Shown here one piece after another: positions 17,144 through 26,089 of a stretch of DNA of 64,000 bases. The notes beneath the pieces are model-generated. The model was not told the origin of the DNA, did no database searches, and worked only from the letters and a program-made list of their open reading frames with translations. Source of the stretch: an uncultured Oscillospiraceae bacterium (GTDB lineage Bacteria; Bacillota; Clostridia; Oscillospirales; Ruminococcaceae); assembly GCA_900543705.1 (NCBI GenBank), contig UQSL01000002.1, positions 1 to 64,000 on the forward strand, given 5' to 3'. Made by a program: the position numbers and the translations under genes. Each line of letters opens with the position of its first letter. The first letter of the stretch is position 1.

Positions 17144-18238
17144 ATGGCGAACATAATTGCAAGCCCAACCAGATACATCCAGGGAAAAGGGGAGATGGAA
17201 CATCTCTGCCAGCATGCTTCCCAGATTGGTAAACGGCTCTTTATCCTTGTGACGGACTCCGGGAAAAAAAGAGTGGAAAATGCGATTGCCCGCAGCGCCA
17301 AGGTGGAAGGCGCCACCGTGATTTACGAGTATTTTAACGGGGAGTGTTCGATGAACGAGGTAAACCGTATCTTAGCTGTCTTTGAAAAGAGCAGCTGTGA
17401 CGCGATTGTCGGCATCGGCGGCGGCAAAATCCATGACACTGCAAAAGCAGTCGCTTATTATGCGCACTGCCCGGTCGTCATTGTCCCAACGATCGCCTCC
17501 ACGGACGCGCCGTGCAGCGCGCTTTCCGTGCTGTATACCGACGAAGGCGTATTCGATCATTACCTGTTCCTGCCGTCGAGTCCGAACATTGTACTTGTCG
17601 ACACCGACATCGTAAGCAAGGCGCCTGCTCGCCTGCTCGTTTCCGGCATGGGAGATGCGCTTGCGACCTACTTCGAGGCGCTTGCCTGCCAAAAATCCGA
17701 TGCGACCAACTGCGTCGGCGGCAAAACGACGATGGCTGCCATGCAGCTCGCCCGGCTCTGCTTTGAGACCCTGATGGAAAACGGGCTTCAGGCAAAAGTC
17801 GCAGTGGAAAACAAGGTCTGTACCAAGGCTGTGGAGAAGATTATCGAGGCGAATACCTACCTGAGCGGCATCGGTTTTGAGAGCGGCGGCCTTGCCGGTG
17901 CGCATGCCATCCACAACGGCCTGACCGTTATGGAGGAGACCCACAGCAAATACCATGGCGAGAAAGTCGCATTTGGCACTCTCGTCCAGCTGGTACTAGA
18001 GGATGCCGACCGGGAGCTACTTGAGCAAATGATCGGATTTTGCATGGAAGTCGGCCTTCCTACGACCCTTGCCGACCTTGGCATCAAACACGCAGACGAG
18101 GAGCGCCTGATGAAGGTGGCAGAGCTTGCCTGCGCGGACACCGATACTTTGCACAACATGCCGTTTGAAGTGAATCCCCAGATGGTTTACGCGGCAATTG
18201 TCGGCGCAGATGCGCTCGGCAGATACTACACCTGCTAG
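17144..18238 (+). CDS. gldA: Glycerol dehydrogenase (iron/zinc polyol dehydrogenase)
   Basis: A 364-residue NAD-dependent glycerol dehydrogenase that oxidises glycerol to dihydroxyacetone. Visible motifs: the NAD segment GIGGGKIHDTAKA, STDAPCSALSV, the metal Asp in GMGDALATYFEA, and metal His residues in GAHAIHNGL and KYHGEKVAFG. The ATG at 17144 gives the family-typical start MANIIASPTRYIQG. A TTG six bases upstream sits closer to the AAAGGAG site and remains possible. It is monocistronic and ends at a bidirectional terminator shared with pyruvate kinase. Confidence 0.9.
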   Translation: MANIIASPTRYIQGKGEMEHLCQHASQIGKRLFILVTDSGKKRVENAIARSAKVEGATVIYEYFNGECSMNEVNRILAVFEKSSCDAIVGIGGGKIHDTAKAVAYYAHCPVVIVPTIASTDAPCSALSVLYTDEGVFDHYLFLPSSPNIVLVDTDIVSKAPARLLVSGMGDALATYFEALACQKSDATNCVGGKTTMAAMQLARLCFETLMENGLQAKVAVENKVCTKAVEKIIEANTYLSGIGFESGGLAGAHAIHNGLTVMEETHSKYHGEKVAFGTLVQLVLEDADRELLEQMIGFCMEVGLPTTLADLGIKHADEERLMKVAELACADTDTLHNMPFEVNPQMVYAAIVGADALGRYYTC

Positions 18239-18250
18239 TCGGATACCGGT

Positions 18251-18290
18251 AAAAAAGCCCGTCCCGGATACATGCCGGGACGGGCTTTTT
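18251..18290. terminator. Bidirectional terminator between gldA and pyruvate kinase
   Basis: A stem of at least 14 bp (AAGCCCGTCCCGG / CCGGGACGGGCTT) is flanked by A-run and T-run, able to end both convergent transcripts. Confidence 0.9.
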
Positions 18291-18306
18291 GCTATGATGG
18301 ATGCCG

Positions 18307-19314
18307 TCAGGCAAGAGGGTTCTCCTGCAAGAGTGAAAGCGCGCTGTCCACAGTTTTGCACAGATAACGCATCGCTTCAACCGGGTAGTCTCCTGCAGCG
18401 GTCTCCCCGGTGAGCATCACGGCGGAAGCCCCGCTCATCACGGCGTAAAAGATATCGCTGACCTCCGCCCTGGTGGGAACGGCAGAGTGTATCATCGAAT
18501 GAAGCATCTGGGTGACGACCATAAACGGCTTTCCGGTTCGTTTACAAAGTGTGGATACCTGATATTGGACCGCAGGGAGTTCCCACAGCGGCATATCATT
18601 GCCGAGGTCGCCGCGCGCGATGACGATGTGGTCGGCATACTCAAGCAGCTCGGGCAGCACCTCCACGCCCCGTCGGTTTTCGAGCTTTGCAAAGATGCGG
18701 ATATCCGGCGCACAGGCTTCCTCGAGTGCTTTTCGCAGGGTGATCAGATCCTCCTTGGAGCGCACGAAGGGGAGCATGACACCGGTCACGCCCGCCTGCT
18801 TTGCAAGGGAGAGGTTCTTACGGTCGCTCTCCGTCAATGTAGGCGGGTTTAGGTTCGCTCCCGGCAGGGCAATGCTCTTGCCGGATTTGAGGGTGCCTCC
18901 GCGCTGTACGATGCACTGCGCACTGCCGCTGTCAACCCTCTGCACGGTAAGCAGCAGAGCCCCGTCGTCGAGCAGGACTTCCTGCCCGAGCCTTATCGCG
19001 GGGAAGATCGAGTTCGGCACCGGGATGCCGCCTTCGCCCAGAATAACCCGCTCCCCCTCCTCCAGAGGCAGGGGATGGAGCAGAGAGCCGACGCGGAGCT
19101 CCGGGCCTTTCAAGTCGATGAGCAGATCAGGTGAAAGGTCGCATACCGATGCGGCCTGTCTCAGGTTTTCGAGCCAGTCCGCGCAGGTATCCAGGTCGCT
19201 ATGGGAGAGATTGAGTCGTACACCGGTCATGCCCTCCTGAAACAGGGCGGCAAGCGTCTCCCTGCTCTGGCAGGAGGGGCCAAGCGTACCATATCGTTCG
19301 ATGGTGGGAAGCAA
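18307..19314 (-). CDS. Short pyruvate kinase lacking the C-terminal domain
   Basis: A 335-residue pyruvate kinase homologue. The TIM barrel and B domain are complete: RLNLSHSD, DLKGPELRVG, the active-site lysine in FAKLENRRGVEVL, ARGDLGNDMP, and the late MLTGETAAGDYPVEA. It stops right after the barrel, so the C-terminal domain of about 120 residues, which holds the fructose-bisphosphate site and tetramer contacts in most bacterial enzymes, is absent. It should convert PEP and ADP to pyruvate and ATP, perhaps without that allosteric control. The terminator follows at once, so this is no simple frameshift truncation. A second, full-length gene may exist elsewhere. Confidence 0.82.
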   Translation of the reverse strand: MLPTIERYGTLGPSCQSRETLAALFQEGMTGVRLNLSHSDLDTCADWLENLRQAASVCDLSPDLLIDLKGPELRVGSLLHPLPLEEGERVILGEGGIPVPNSIFPAIRLGQEVLLDDGALLLTVQRVDSGSAQCIVQRGGTLKSGKSIALPGANLNPPTLTESDRKNLSLAKQAGVTGVMLPFVRSKEDLITLRKALEEACAPDIRIFAKLENRRGVEVLPELLEYADHIVIARGDLGNDMPLWELPAVQYQVSTLCKRTGKPFMVVTQMLHSMIHSAVPTRAEVSDIFYAVMSGASAVMLTGETAAGDYPVEAMRYLCKTVDSALSLLQENPLA

Positions 19315-19450
19315 TCAAATCAACCTTTCTATAGAAAATTGGGAGCCGTCTCTCTCTGTCGGAGGGAGCCGCAGGCGGGCTGTGGGAATCGGTATCATAA
19401 CCGCTTTGTGAATACTCTGACTGGATTCCCGCAGTGTTCGACTTGCATCA

Positions 19451-19640
19451 ATTCTATCATAAACGCGAAGCGCGGGTGATAGAATTGGCCATCGCCGTAG
19501 GCGGGCCATAAACATAAAGCATAATAGCTGCTTTGCAGCAATTCTATCATAAACGCGAAGCGCGGGTGATAGAATTGGCCATCGCCGCAGGCGGGCCATA
19601 AACATAAAGCATAATAGCTGCTTTGCAGCTATTATATCAT
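19451..19640 (+). repeat. Two tandem copies of a ~90 bp structured repeat
   Basis: The 90 bp unit at 19451-19540 recurs at 19541-19630 with one base change, plus a partial third start. Each unit holds stem A (TTCTATCA / TGATAGAA around GCGAAGCGC), a core GGCCATCGCCGTAGGCGGGCC, and stem B (AATAGCTGC-TTT-GCAGC). Related copies lie at 45601-45705 (same orientation) and 50981-51155 (two copies, inverted). Stem sequences differ between loci but keep pairing. Confidence 0.9.
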
Positions 19641-19757
19641 GCCGGGCGGGATTCGGGCAATCCATGGAAGGATTCTGGTGGGTTTCAATACTGTTTTGTC
19701 CTGAAATTGCATATAGTTTTCCTATGAGGAATTTGATACCGTAGGAGGGCAATCCAA

Positions 19758-20975
19758 ATGAAACAGAAAAAAAGATGGCTGGCGGCTCTGCTTGCTGTCA
19801 GCCTGAGTATCACCATGATAACGCCGGTTTCGGCTGGGGGAATTGAAGGCGAGGTACCGGAGGAGGCTCAGGAAACTGCCGCGCCGGCCGATGCTTCAGC
19901 GCTGGAGATTCCGGCGCAGTCGTATATCCTGCTCGAATCCAAAACGGGAACGGTTATCACCGAAAAGGATGCGGATGTGCAAATGCCGCCCGCATCCATC
20001 ACTAAGATTATGACCCTGCTGCTTGTCATGGAGGCGGTAGACAGCGGGAAAATCTCGATGGAGGACACTGTGACCGCAAGCGAGCACGCCAGCAGCATGG
20101 GCGGCAGCCAGATCTGGCTTAAAGAGGGCGAGCAGATGGCGTTTACCGATGTGCTCAAGGCCGCAGTGGTAGCGAGCGCCAACGATGCTTCAGTTGCGCT
20201 TGCAGAGCATGTGGCGGGCAGTGAGGAAAGCTTTGTCACCATGATGAATGAGCGCGCCGCCCAGCTCGGAATGACGAATACCGTATTTAAAAACGCGACC
20301 GGCCTGGATGCGGACGGCCATGTTTCGAGCGCAAGGGATATCTCCATCATGGCGCGGGAGCTGTTAAAGCATCCCCGCATCCTGGACTACACGACCATTT
20401 GGATGGATTCTCTGCGCGGTGGCGAAACCGAGCTTGTCAACACCAACAAACTCATCCGCTTCTACGAAGGCGCCACGGGATTGAAGACCGGCACGACCAA
20501 TGGAGCGGGATACTGCCTGTGCGCTACGGCAGAGAGAAACGGGGAAACTCTCATTGCTGTCGTCATGGGAAGCACCACGACAGCGGACCGTTTTTCGGCT
20601 GCCAGAAAACTACTCGATTACGGATTTGCCAACTACACCGTATTTGACCCGTCCTCCCTGGAGCTTGTAATGGAACCGGTTCCGGTGCGTCACGGAGTCG
20701 TTGGGGAAGTGGAATGCGAGGCTGGGGAGATGCAGCCCATCCTGCTGCAAAAGGGGCAGGAAAAGGATATTACAACCCGTATTAATCTCCCGGAGGATGT
20801 CATGGCTCCCGTCGAAGAGGGGCAAAACCTTGGCACAGTGGAAGTCCTGCACGGGGAGGAGAAGATCGGAGAATACCCGATTCGTGCGAAATCTGCAATC
20901 GAAAAAATGACCTTCTCCCATGCGTTCTTCAAGCTGCTCGAGCAGGTATCGGCCATGAATGTGGAAAAACTGTAA
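19758..20975 (+). CDS. D-alanyl-D-alanine carboxypeptidase (DacA/DacF type)
   Basis: A 405-residue low-molecular-weight PBP of the S11 family. Residues 1-26 form a signal peptide (cleavage near PVSA). The three penicillin-binding motifs are S80-I-T-K83, S140-A-N142 and K243-T-G245. The C-terminal part after about residue 300 resembles the PBP5-like beta domain, and the tail (FFKLLEQVSAMNVEKL) could be an amphipathic anchor. It removes the terminal D-Ala from stem peptides outside the membrane. GGAGGG precedes the ATG. It could be a vegetative or a sporulation paralogue; sequence alone does not decide. Confidence 0.92.
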   Translation: MKQKKRWLAALLAVSLSITMITPVSAGGIEGEVPEEAQETAAPADASALEIPAQSYILLESKTGTVITEKDADVQMPPASITKIMTLLLVMEAVDSGKISMEDTVTASEHASSMGGSQIWLKEGEQMAFTDVLKAAVVASANDASVALAEHVAGSEESFVTMMNERAAQLGMTNTVFKNATGLDADGHVSSARDISIMARELLKHPRILDYTTIWMDSLRGGETELVNTNKLIRFYEGATGLKTGTTNGAGYCLCATAERNGETLIAVVMGSTTTADRFSAARKLLDYGFANYTVFDPSSLELVMEPVPVRHGVVGEVECEAGEMQPILLQKGQEKDITTRINLPEDVMAPVEEGQNLGTVEVLHGEEKIGEYPIRAKSAIEKMTFSHAFFKLLEQVSAMNVEKL

Positions 20976-21023
20976 ATACTTTGTGCATAACGAATAAAAA
21001 CATTAAAAAAATAATCTGGCTAC

Positions 21024-21052
21024 TTGAAAAAAATGCTGTTTTGGGGTAAAAT
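21024..21052 (+). promoter_or_regulatory. Promoter of pgi
   Basis: TTGAAA (21024-21029) and TAAAAT (21047-21052) are spaced 17 bases, 39 bases before the pgi ATG. Confidence 0.7.
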
Positions 21053-21091
21053 TGTAACACAAAGAAATATGAAAAAGTAAGGGTGGTTGTC

Positions 21092-22432
21092 ATGGCAGTC
21101 AAGTTTAATGACGGATATTTAAAAGACTTCGTTTTCCCTGAGGAATACACCGGCCTGCAAAGCGCGGTTACGGCGGCGCACCACACCCTGCATGAAAAAA
21201 CAGGTCTTGGCAATGACTTTTTGGGATGGGTGGAGCTCCCCACCTGTTATGACAAAGAGGAATTTGCCCGCATCAAGGCAGCGGCGGAAAAAATCAAAGC
21301 AGATTCCGACGTGCTCGTGGTCATCGGCATCGGCGGTTCTTACTTGGGAGCGCGCGCGGTTATCGAAATGCTTGGTTCCTCGATGTACAACTCCCTGGCA
21401 AAGGATACCCCGCAAATCTATTTTGTGGGAAACAATATCAGCCCGACCTATTTGAGTGAAATCCTCTCCCTGTGCGAAGGAAAGGAACTGTCGGTCAACG
21501 TCATCTCCAAATCCGGGACGACAACGGAGCCGGCACTTGCCTTTCGCATTTTCCGCGAACTGCTGGAAAAGAAGTATGGAGAGGAAGAGGCGGCTAAACG
21601 CATTTACTGCACGACCGATGCGCACAAGGGCACCCTTAAGGAGCTTGCGGATGCCAAGGGCTATGAGACCTTTGTCGTCCCAGACGACGTGGGCGGACGC
21701 TATTCTGTTTTGACCGCAGTCGGCCTGCTTCCCATCGCAGTCAGCGGTGCTGACGTCGACGCGCTGATGGCGGGTGCGAAAGATGCGCAGGACAGCCTGT
21801 GCGAGACGGACCTTGACAAAAATGACTGTTATAAATACGCGGCGACCCGCATGGCGCTCTACAGCAAGGGTAAGCAAGTGGATTTGTTCGTCAGCTACGA
21901 CCCGAGTTTTGGTATGATGTCGGAGTGGCTCAAGCAGCTCTACGGCGAGAGCGAAGGGAAAAACGGCAAGGGCCTGTTTCCAGCTTCCGCCACCTTCTCG
22001 ACCGACCTGCATTCCCTCGGCCAGTTCATCCAGCAGGGCAATAACATCCTGATGGAGACGGTCATCGACATCAAACATCCCAAACAGGACATTTTCATCA
22101 AGGAAGAGCCGTCCAACTTCGATGGGCTCAACTTCCTGTCAAATCAGAACATGTCTGTCGTCAACCGCAGGGCGTTTGAGGGAACCATCCTTGCGCACAC
22201 CGAAGGCGGCGTTCCAAACATCGTACTCGAAGTCGAAACGATGGACGCGCACGAGCTTGGCTACCTCATCTATTTCTTTGAAAAGGCCTGTGCCATCTCC
22301 GGCTACCTGCTTGGAGTTAACCCGTTTGACCAGCCCGGCGTCGAAAGCTACAAACGCAACATGTTCGCGCTGCTCGGCAAGCCGGGATATGAATCGGAAA
22401 AAGCGGCGCTCGAAGCGAAGCTACTCTCCTGA
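21092..22432 (+). CDS. pgi: Glucose-6-phosphate isomerase
   Basis: A 446-residue Pgi, the length of short bacterial forms. It interconverts glucose-6-phosphate and fructose-6-phosphate. Visible: [17 protein letters not shown], the phosphate-binding [30 protein letters not shown], the catalytic Glu region [15 protein letters not shown], and the late lysine region [14 protein letters not shown]. The ATG at 21092 is preferred to the GTG at 21083 because AAGGGTGG overlaps that GTG. It feeds both glycolysis and the glycogen genes further right. Confidence 0.94.
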   Translation: MAVKFNDGYLKDFVFPEEYTGLQSAVTAAHHTLHEKTGLGNDFLGWVELPTCYDKEEFARIKAAAEKIKADSDVLVVIGIGGSYLGARAVIEMLGSSMYNSLAKDTPQIYFVGNNISPTYLSEILSLCEGKELSVNVISKSGTTTEPALAFRIFRELLEKKYGEEEAAKRIYCTTDAHKGTLKELADAKGYETFVVPDDVGGRYSVLTAVGLLPIAVSGADVDALMAGAKDAQDSLCETDLDKNDCYKYAATRMALYSKGKQVDLFVSYDPSFGMMSEWLKQLYGESEGKNGKGLFPASATFSTDLHSLGQFIQQGNNILMETVIDIKHPKQDIFIKEEPSNFDGLNFLSNQNMSVVNRRAFEGTILAHTEGGVPNIVLEVETMDAHELGYLIYFFEKACAISGYLLGVNPFDQPGVESYKRNMFALLGKPGYESEKAALEAKLLS

Positions 22433-22565
22433 TTGAGTAAATCACACTTAAAGAAAAGCGGGAGAGAGAGGCATGGATTATTGCGTCGAAAAGCGATGAC
22501 GGTTATAATGATCGACGTCTTCGCCCGCAAAAGCATCCGTTTGGCCTGCTGACAAAGGCGCTTGA

Positions 22566-22832
22566 CCAGCTGCAAAAATCGGGCAGGCGACTGTTCATGA
22601 CGGGGACTTTGTCTTTGATGACATTGACGGGATGCTCAACATTTCGAAGGATATTGCACCGCAGGTAATTGAAAAGTCGCTGGTGATGGCGGCAAGGGAA
22701 AAATTCATGCGCCGCTCCATTAAGCAGGGAATGTCCACTACCACGGCATGGACAAATATACGGTTTTATAAATCCGGGAATAGGAAAGTGTACGATGTGC
22801 GTTATGCACTTTGTATAAGTAACAGCAAATAA
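22566..22832 (+). pseudogene. Remnant of an RraA-family aldolase/regulator gene
   Basis: Read after the stop codon at 22563, the frame gives TVHDGDFVFDDIDGMLNI, then KDIAPQVIEKSL and MRRSIKQGMSTTTAW. This matches the C-terminal third of RraA/HMG-aldolase-like proteins (GDFVFGDIDGVLIIPK... pattern). The N-terminal two thirds are missing and the tail is unlike the family. No ribosome site exists for it. It fills most of the gap between pgi and the next gene. Confidence 0.6.
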
Positions 22833-22844
22833 GGAGGACTTATC

Positions 22845-23252
22845 ATGATAACTCTCATTGTAGGAAACAAAGGCTCTGGTAAAACTAAAAAGCTCCTCGA
22901 TCTCATCAATACGGCGGTCAATACCTCCAAGGGAAGCATCGTCTGTATTGAAAAGGAAATGAAGCTCACCTATGAAATCGACCATTCCGTCCGCCTGTGC
23001 GATGCTGATGAATACGGTATCAGCGGCTACGATGCATTCTACGGTTTTGTAACCGGCCTGCTTGCGGGCAACTATGATATTACAGAAATCTTTGTCGACG
23101 GCATCCTCAGAATCGGCGGCAGAAATTATGACGATCTCGGCGCTTTCTTTGAGAGAGTCAATGAAATCGCAGAGAAAAACGATACGAAACTGACTTTCAC
23201 GGTTTCCGCAGATGAATCCGATCTGCCGGAATCTGTTAAGAAGTTCCTATAA
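22845..23252 (+). CDS. Small P-loop ATP-binding protein of unknown role
   Basis: A 135-residue protein beginning with beta-strand and Walker A (MITLIVGNKGSGKTKKLLD, P-loop residues 7-14). A hydrophobic strand ending in Asp (ITEIFVDGILRI) is a plausible Walker B. It is too short for a full motor or kinase and keeps only the nucleotide-binding core. AAGGAGG lies before the ATG and a strong terminator follows, so it is a real single gene. I recognise it only as a clostridial hypothetical ATP-binding protein; no function is assigned. Confidence 0.8.
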   Translation: MITLIVGNKGSGKTKKLLDLINTAVNTSKGSIVCIEKEMKLTYEIDHSVRLCDADEYGISGYDAFYGFVTGLLAGNYDITEIFVDGILRIGGRNYDDLGAFFERVNEIAEKNDTKLTFTVSADESDLPESVKKFL

Positions 23253-23281
23253 GGGTAGGCCCTCTGTACTCTGATACACAA

Positions 23282-23318
23282 ACACCGGACAGGAAAGGTT
23301 CTTGTCCGGTGTTTTTTT
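23282..23318 (+). terminator. Terminator of the P-loop protein gene
   Basis: ACACCGGACA pairs with TGTCCGGTGT and is followed by seven T. Confidence 0.9.
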
Positions 23319-23481
23319 GCCTATTACAGATAATTACCGGTTATCTCATGTTCAACACCACTGGCAATGCCCCGCCAGCTTTGTGTTTGAATTCAGTTTT
23401 TATGAGACCCGAAGGAGAACTATTCTGGAAAAAACGGTTCGGGTTCTAATGAAGTCGAAAAAAGCGCAGGCCAAGGGATAC

Positions 23482-23510
23482 TTGCAATGCCGGGCAGAGG
23501 GTGCTAGAAT
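23482..23510 (+). promoter_or_regulatory. Promoter of the folT transcript
   Basis: TTGCAA (23482-23487) and TAGAAT (23505-23510) are spaced 17 bases. Transcription would begin just before the riboswitch. Confidence 0.7.
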
Positions 23511-23520
23511 AAAAAACAAT

Positions 23521-23618
23521 AGCAGAGTAGATTTGTGTGCGTTAAGTGCTGTCCGAACGGGGAGTTGTCGGATGGACGAAAAGATTATCTTGCGGTACAC
23601 ATTTCGCATCCCGCTGCT
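23521..23618 (+). ncRNA. Tetrahydrofolate (THF) riboswitch
   Basis: The sequence contains the conserved THF riboswitch blocks AGAGTAGA, GCGTTAAGTG, GAACGGGGAGTTGTC, GGACGAA, GCGGTACAC and GCATCCCGCTGCT in the right order, closed by AGCAG / CTGCT pairing. Its position between a promoter and a folate transporter gene is exactly where this class is found in Clostridia. Downstream, CCTCCCTAGTA (23637-23647) can pair with TACTAAGGAGG (23664-23674), which contains the folT ribosome site, so control is probably translational. Confidence 0.92.
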
Positions 23619-23636
23619 ACATATTCATGGAGCGCT

Positions 23637-23674
23637 CCTCCCTAGTATGTGGCATACTTTGCGTACTAAGGAGG
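23637..23674 (+). promoter_or_regulatory. Shine-Dalgarno-sequestering hairpin of folT
   Basis: Ten of eleven positions pair between CCTCCCTAGTA and TACTAAGGAGG. The 3' arm contains the AAGGAGG ribosome site, which ends 9 bases before the ATG. Confidence 0.65.
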
Positions 23675-23683
23675 AATCAGACT

Positions 23684-24235
23684 ATGTCAAACCTGTTCGA
23701 ATCCATCCGCTCGTCTTCCCGCGAATTAAAAAAGGTCCGGGTGCTCGCGGGTGCAGCGATGCTGCTCGCATTAAGCGTCATTATCGACACCTTCACCATC
23801 CGCATCAGTGATGCGCTTCGTATCGACTTTTCGTTTTTGCCGTTAGCGCTGACCGGCTATCTCTATGGGCCGGTCGTGGGTGCGATTTCCGGGGTCGCCG
23901 GGGATTTCATCAAGTATTTTTTGTTTTCGTATGGAGAACCGTTTTTCCCGGGCTTTACCTTAAATGCTCTGCTTTCCGGTTTTTTGTACGGGTTTATCCT
24001 CTATCGGCACCGCGTGACCGTCGGCCGCACCCTATGTGCAAAGATCTGTGCGGCACTGCTGATCAACATCATTCTCACCCCGCTTTGGCTGAGTATCATG
24101 TATGGAAAAGCTTTCTGGTTTTATTTGACCATGCGAATCGGGTCAAACCTCATTAAGCTTCCGATCGACACGGTCATGCTCCTGTTTTTGCTCAAGCTGG
24201 TGGAGCGGATCAAGGTGCGGATGAAAGCAGTATAA
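23684..24235 (+). CDS. folT: Folate ECF transporter S component
   Basis: A 183-residue membrane protein with about six hydrophobic segments and the S-component hallmark region RIDFSFLPLALTGYLYGPVVGAISG near residues 46-70. The THF riboswitch upstream identifies the substrate as folate. It captures folate in the membrane and needs ECF energy-coupling subunits encoded elsewhere. The start at 23684 follows AAGGAGGA; longer upstream frames run through the riboswitch and are not coding. Its own terminator follows. Confidence 0.93.
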   Translation: MSNLFESIRSSSRELKKVRVLAGAAMLLALSVIIDTFTIRISDALRIDFSFLPLALTGYLYGPVVGAISGVAGDFIKYFLFSYGEPFFPGFTLNALLSGFLYGFILYRHRVTVGRTLCAKICAALLINIILTPLWLSIMYGKAFWFYLTMRIGSNLIKLPIDTVMLLFLLKLVERIKVRMKAV

Positions 24236-24261
24236 GCTTCGCACGGATGAAACAAAAAACA

Positions 24262-24296
24262 GGGCCTTCGGAACTCCCCCCGAAGGCCCTTTCTTA
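24262..24296 (+). terminator. Terminator of folT
   Basis: GGGCCTTCGG pairs with CCGAAGGCCC, followed by TTTCTT. Confidence 0.85.
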
Positions 24297-24319
24297 TGAC
24301 AGGAAAGGGATCACAAAAC

Positions 24320-26089
24320 ATGAAGCCTCTGCTCGTCGCCATTAACGCCAAGTACATCCATACAAATCTCGCGGTGCGCTACCTTTCCCTGCGTGCAGGG
24401 GAGGAAGGGTTCCCCTGTGAGTTTGCGGAATACACCATTAACCAGCCGTTTGATGAGATACTGAGCGGCATCTATTTTCATCGGCCGAAGATTGTGACGT
24501 TTTCCTGTTACCTGTGGAATATTGAGCTGGTAAAGCAGCTTACCACAGAGCTTGCAAAGCTTCTGCCCGGCGTGCGTATCTGGCTGGGCGGGCCGGAGGT
24601 AAGCTACCACAGCAATGAGATCTTGGAGAGCCTGCCTGCCTGCGAGCTCATCATGCGCGGGGAGGGGGAAAACACCTTTCCTGCCCTGTTGCGCGCGGTA
24701 CAGGAGAAGAGCGCATTTTCAGAGATTCCGGGCGTCACCTGGCGAGACGGAAAGGGAGAAATCCGGGAGAATATGCCCGCCGTTCCTTTTGATTTGAGCA
24801 GGCTTCCCTTTGCGTATGAGGATTTAAATGAGCTTGAACATAAGATTGTGTACTTTGAATCCTCTCGCGGGTGCCCATACTCCTGCACCTACTGCCTTTC
24901 TTCTGTGGAGCGGGGCGTGCGGTTTGTCCCGGCGGAGCAGGCCTGTGATTACCTTCAGCGGTTTCTTGATGCCGGGGTGCGGCAGGTAAAGTTTGTCGAC
25001 CGTACCTTCAACTGCAACCGGGAGCATGCGGATACGATTTTATGTTACCTGCTTGAGCACGACAATGGGAAAACGAATTTCCACTTTGAAATCTCCGCCG
25101 ACATCCTGGCGGATTCTACGATTGCTCTTGTCAACCAGGCGAGGAAGGGGCTATTCCAGTTTGAAATCGGAGTGCAATCTACTAATCCAAAGACCATCAA
25201 AGCCATCCGGCGCGCGTGCGATAATGAAAAACTATTTGAAAAGGTGAAACGCCTGCGGGCTTCACACAATGCCCATGTCCATCTGGATTTAATTGCAGGG
25301 CTTCCCTTTGAGGACTATGAATCGTTCGGACGCTCCTATGACGAGGTGTTTGCAAAGCATCCGGATATGTTGCAGCTTGGATTTCTCAAGGTGTTGAAGG
25401 GTTCCTCGATGGAGGCGGAGAGCAGGCAGTACGGAATCGTCAATCAGGACCGCGCCCCATATGAGGTGCTGTACACGGATTTTATCAGTTATGCGCACCT
25501 GCGCAAGCTCAAGCGCATTGACGTTCTCAACGACATGTATCTGAACAGCGGACGATTCCAGGCGTCCTTACAGGTTGTGCTCGAAAAGTATGCCTCTCCC
25601 TTCCGCTTCTTTGAAGAGCTGAGCGAGTATTATGAAACGGAAGGTCTGTTTGCGCGCAACGTGGGGAAATATGAAGCCTATACCGCGCTTTATGAGTTTT
25701 ACCGCCAGCGCTTCGGGGATTCTGTGGCGCTGAAATGGTGTATGAGGCACGACATCTTTGCAAGGGAGAACGCGAAGACTCTGCCGGAGCTTTTAAATGG
25801 ATCATCTCTCCATCCGCAGTACAAAGAGCGCTTCGACGCCTTTTACGAGGAGGAAAAATATATCCGGGCATATCTGCCTGAATATCTCGGGGAGCATCCA
25901 AAACGGATCCAACGTCTAACCCATCTGGAAGCGTACCCGTTTGATGTACGCACTGGAAAGAAGCGTCCAGTCGTCCTGCTCTACGCTTACGCGGGGAAGG
26001 ATATCGCCGGTAACGCTGTGGTTTTGGAGGTCACGCGGCATTTTGAACCTGTCCTGCCGGAACATACTGCCGAAAAAACTGGTAAATAA
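24320..26089 (+). CDS. B12-binding domain radical SAM protein (DUF4080 type)
   Basis: A 589-residue protein with an N-terminal cobalamin-binding-like domain (residues 1 to about 135, ending near WLGGPEVSYHS), a radical SAM core with the 4Fe-4S cysteines in SRGCPYSCTYCLSS, and a long C-terminal extension resembling DUF4080 that ends with a small beta region. Relatives are often tRNA- or small-molecule-modifying methyltransferases, but this subgroup has no fixed role. GGAAAGGGA lies before the ATG at 24320; an ATG at 24296 lacks a ribosome site. It stands alone between two terminators. Confidence 0.88.
   Translation: MKPLLVAINAKYIHTNLAVRYLSLRAGEEGFPCEFAEYTINQPFDEILSGIYFHRPKIVTFSCYLWNIELVKQLTTELAKLLPGVRIWLGGPEVSYHSNEILESLPACELIMRGEGENTFPALLRAVQEKSAFSEIPGVTWRDGKGEIRENMPAVPFDLSRLPFAYEDLNELEHKIVYFESSRGCPYSCTYCLSSVERGVRFVPAEQACDYLQRFLDAGVRQVKFVDRTFNCNREHADTILCYLLEHDNGKTNFHFEISADILADSTIALVNQARKGLFQFEIGVQSTNPKTIKAIRRACDNEKLFEKVKRLRASHNAHVHLDLIAGLPFEDYESFGRSYDEVFAKHPDMLQLGFLKVLKGSSMEAESRQYGIVNQDRAPYEVLYTDFISYAHLRKLKRIDVLNDMYLNSGRFQASLQVVLEKYASPFRFFEELSEYYETEGLFARNVGKYEAYTALYEFYRQRFGDSVALKWCMRHDIFARENAKTLPELLNGSSLHPQYKERFDAFYEEEKYIRAYLPEYLGEHPKRIQRLTHLEAYPFDVRTGKKRPVVLLYAYAGKDIAGNAVVLEVTRHFEPVLPEHTAEKTGK

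Noticed and set aside
19451..19640. CRISPR array
   Set aside because: Units are 90 bp direct tandems with only one base difference; there are no unique spacers and no cas genes.
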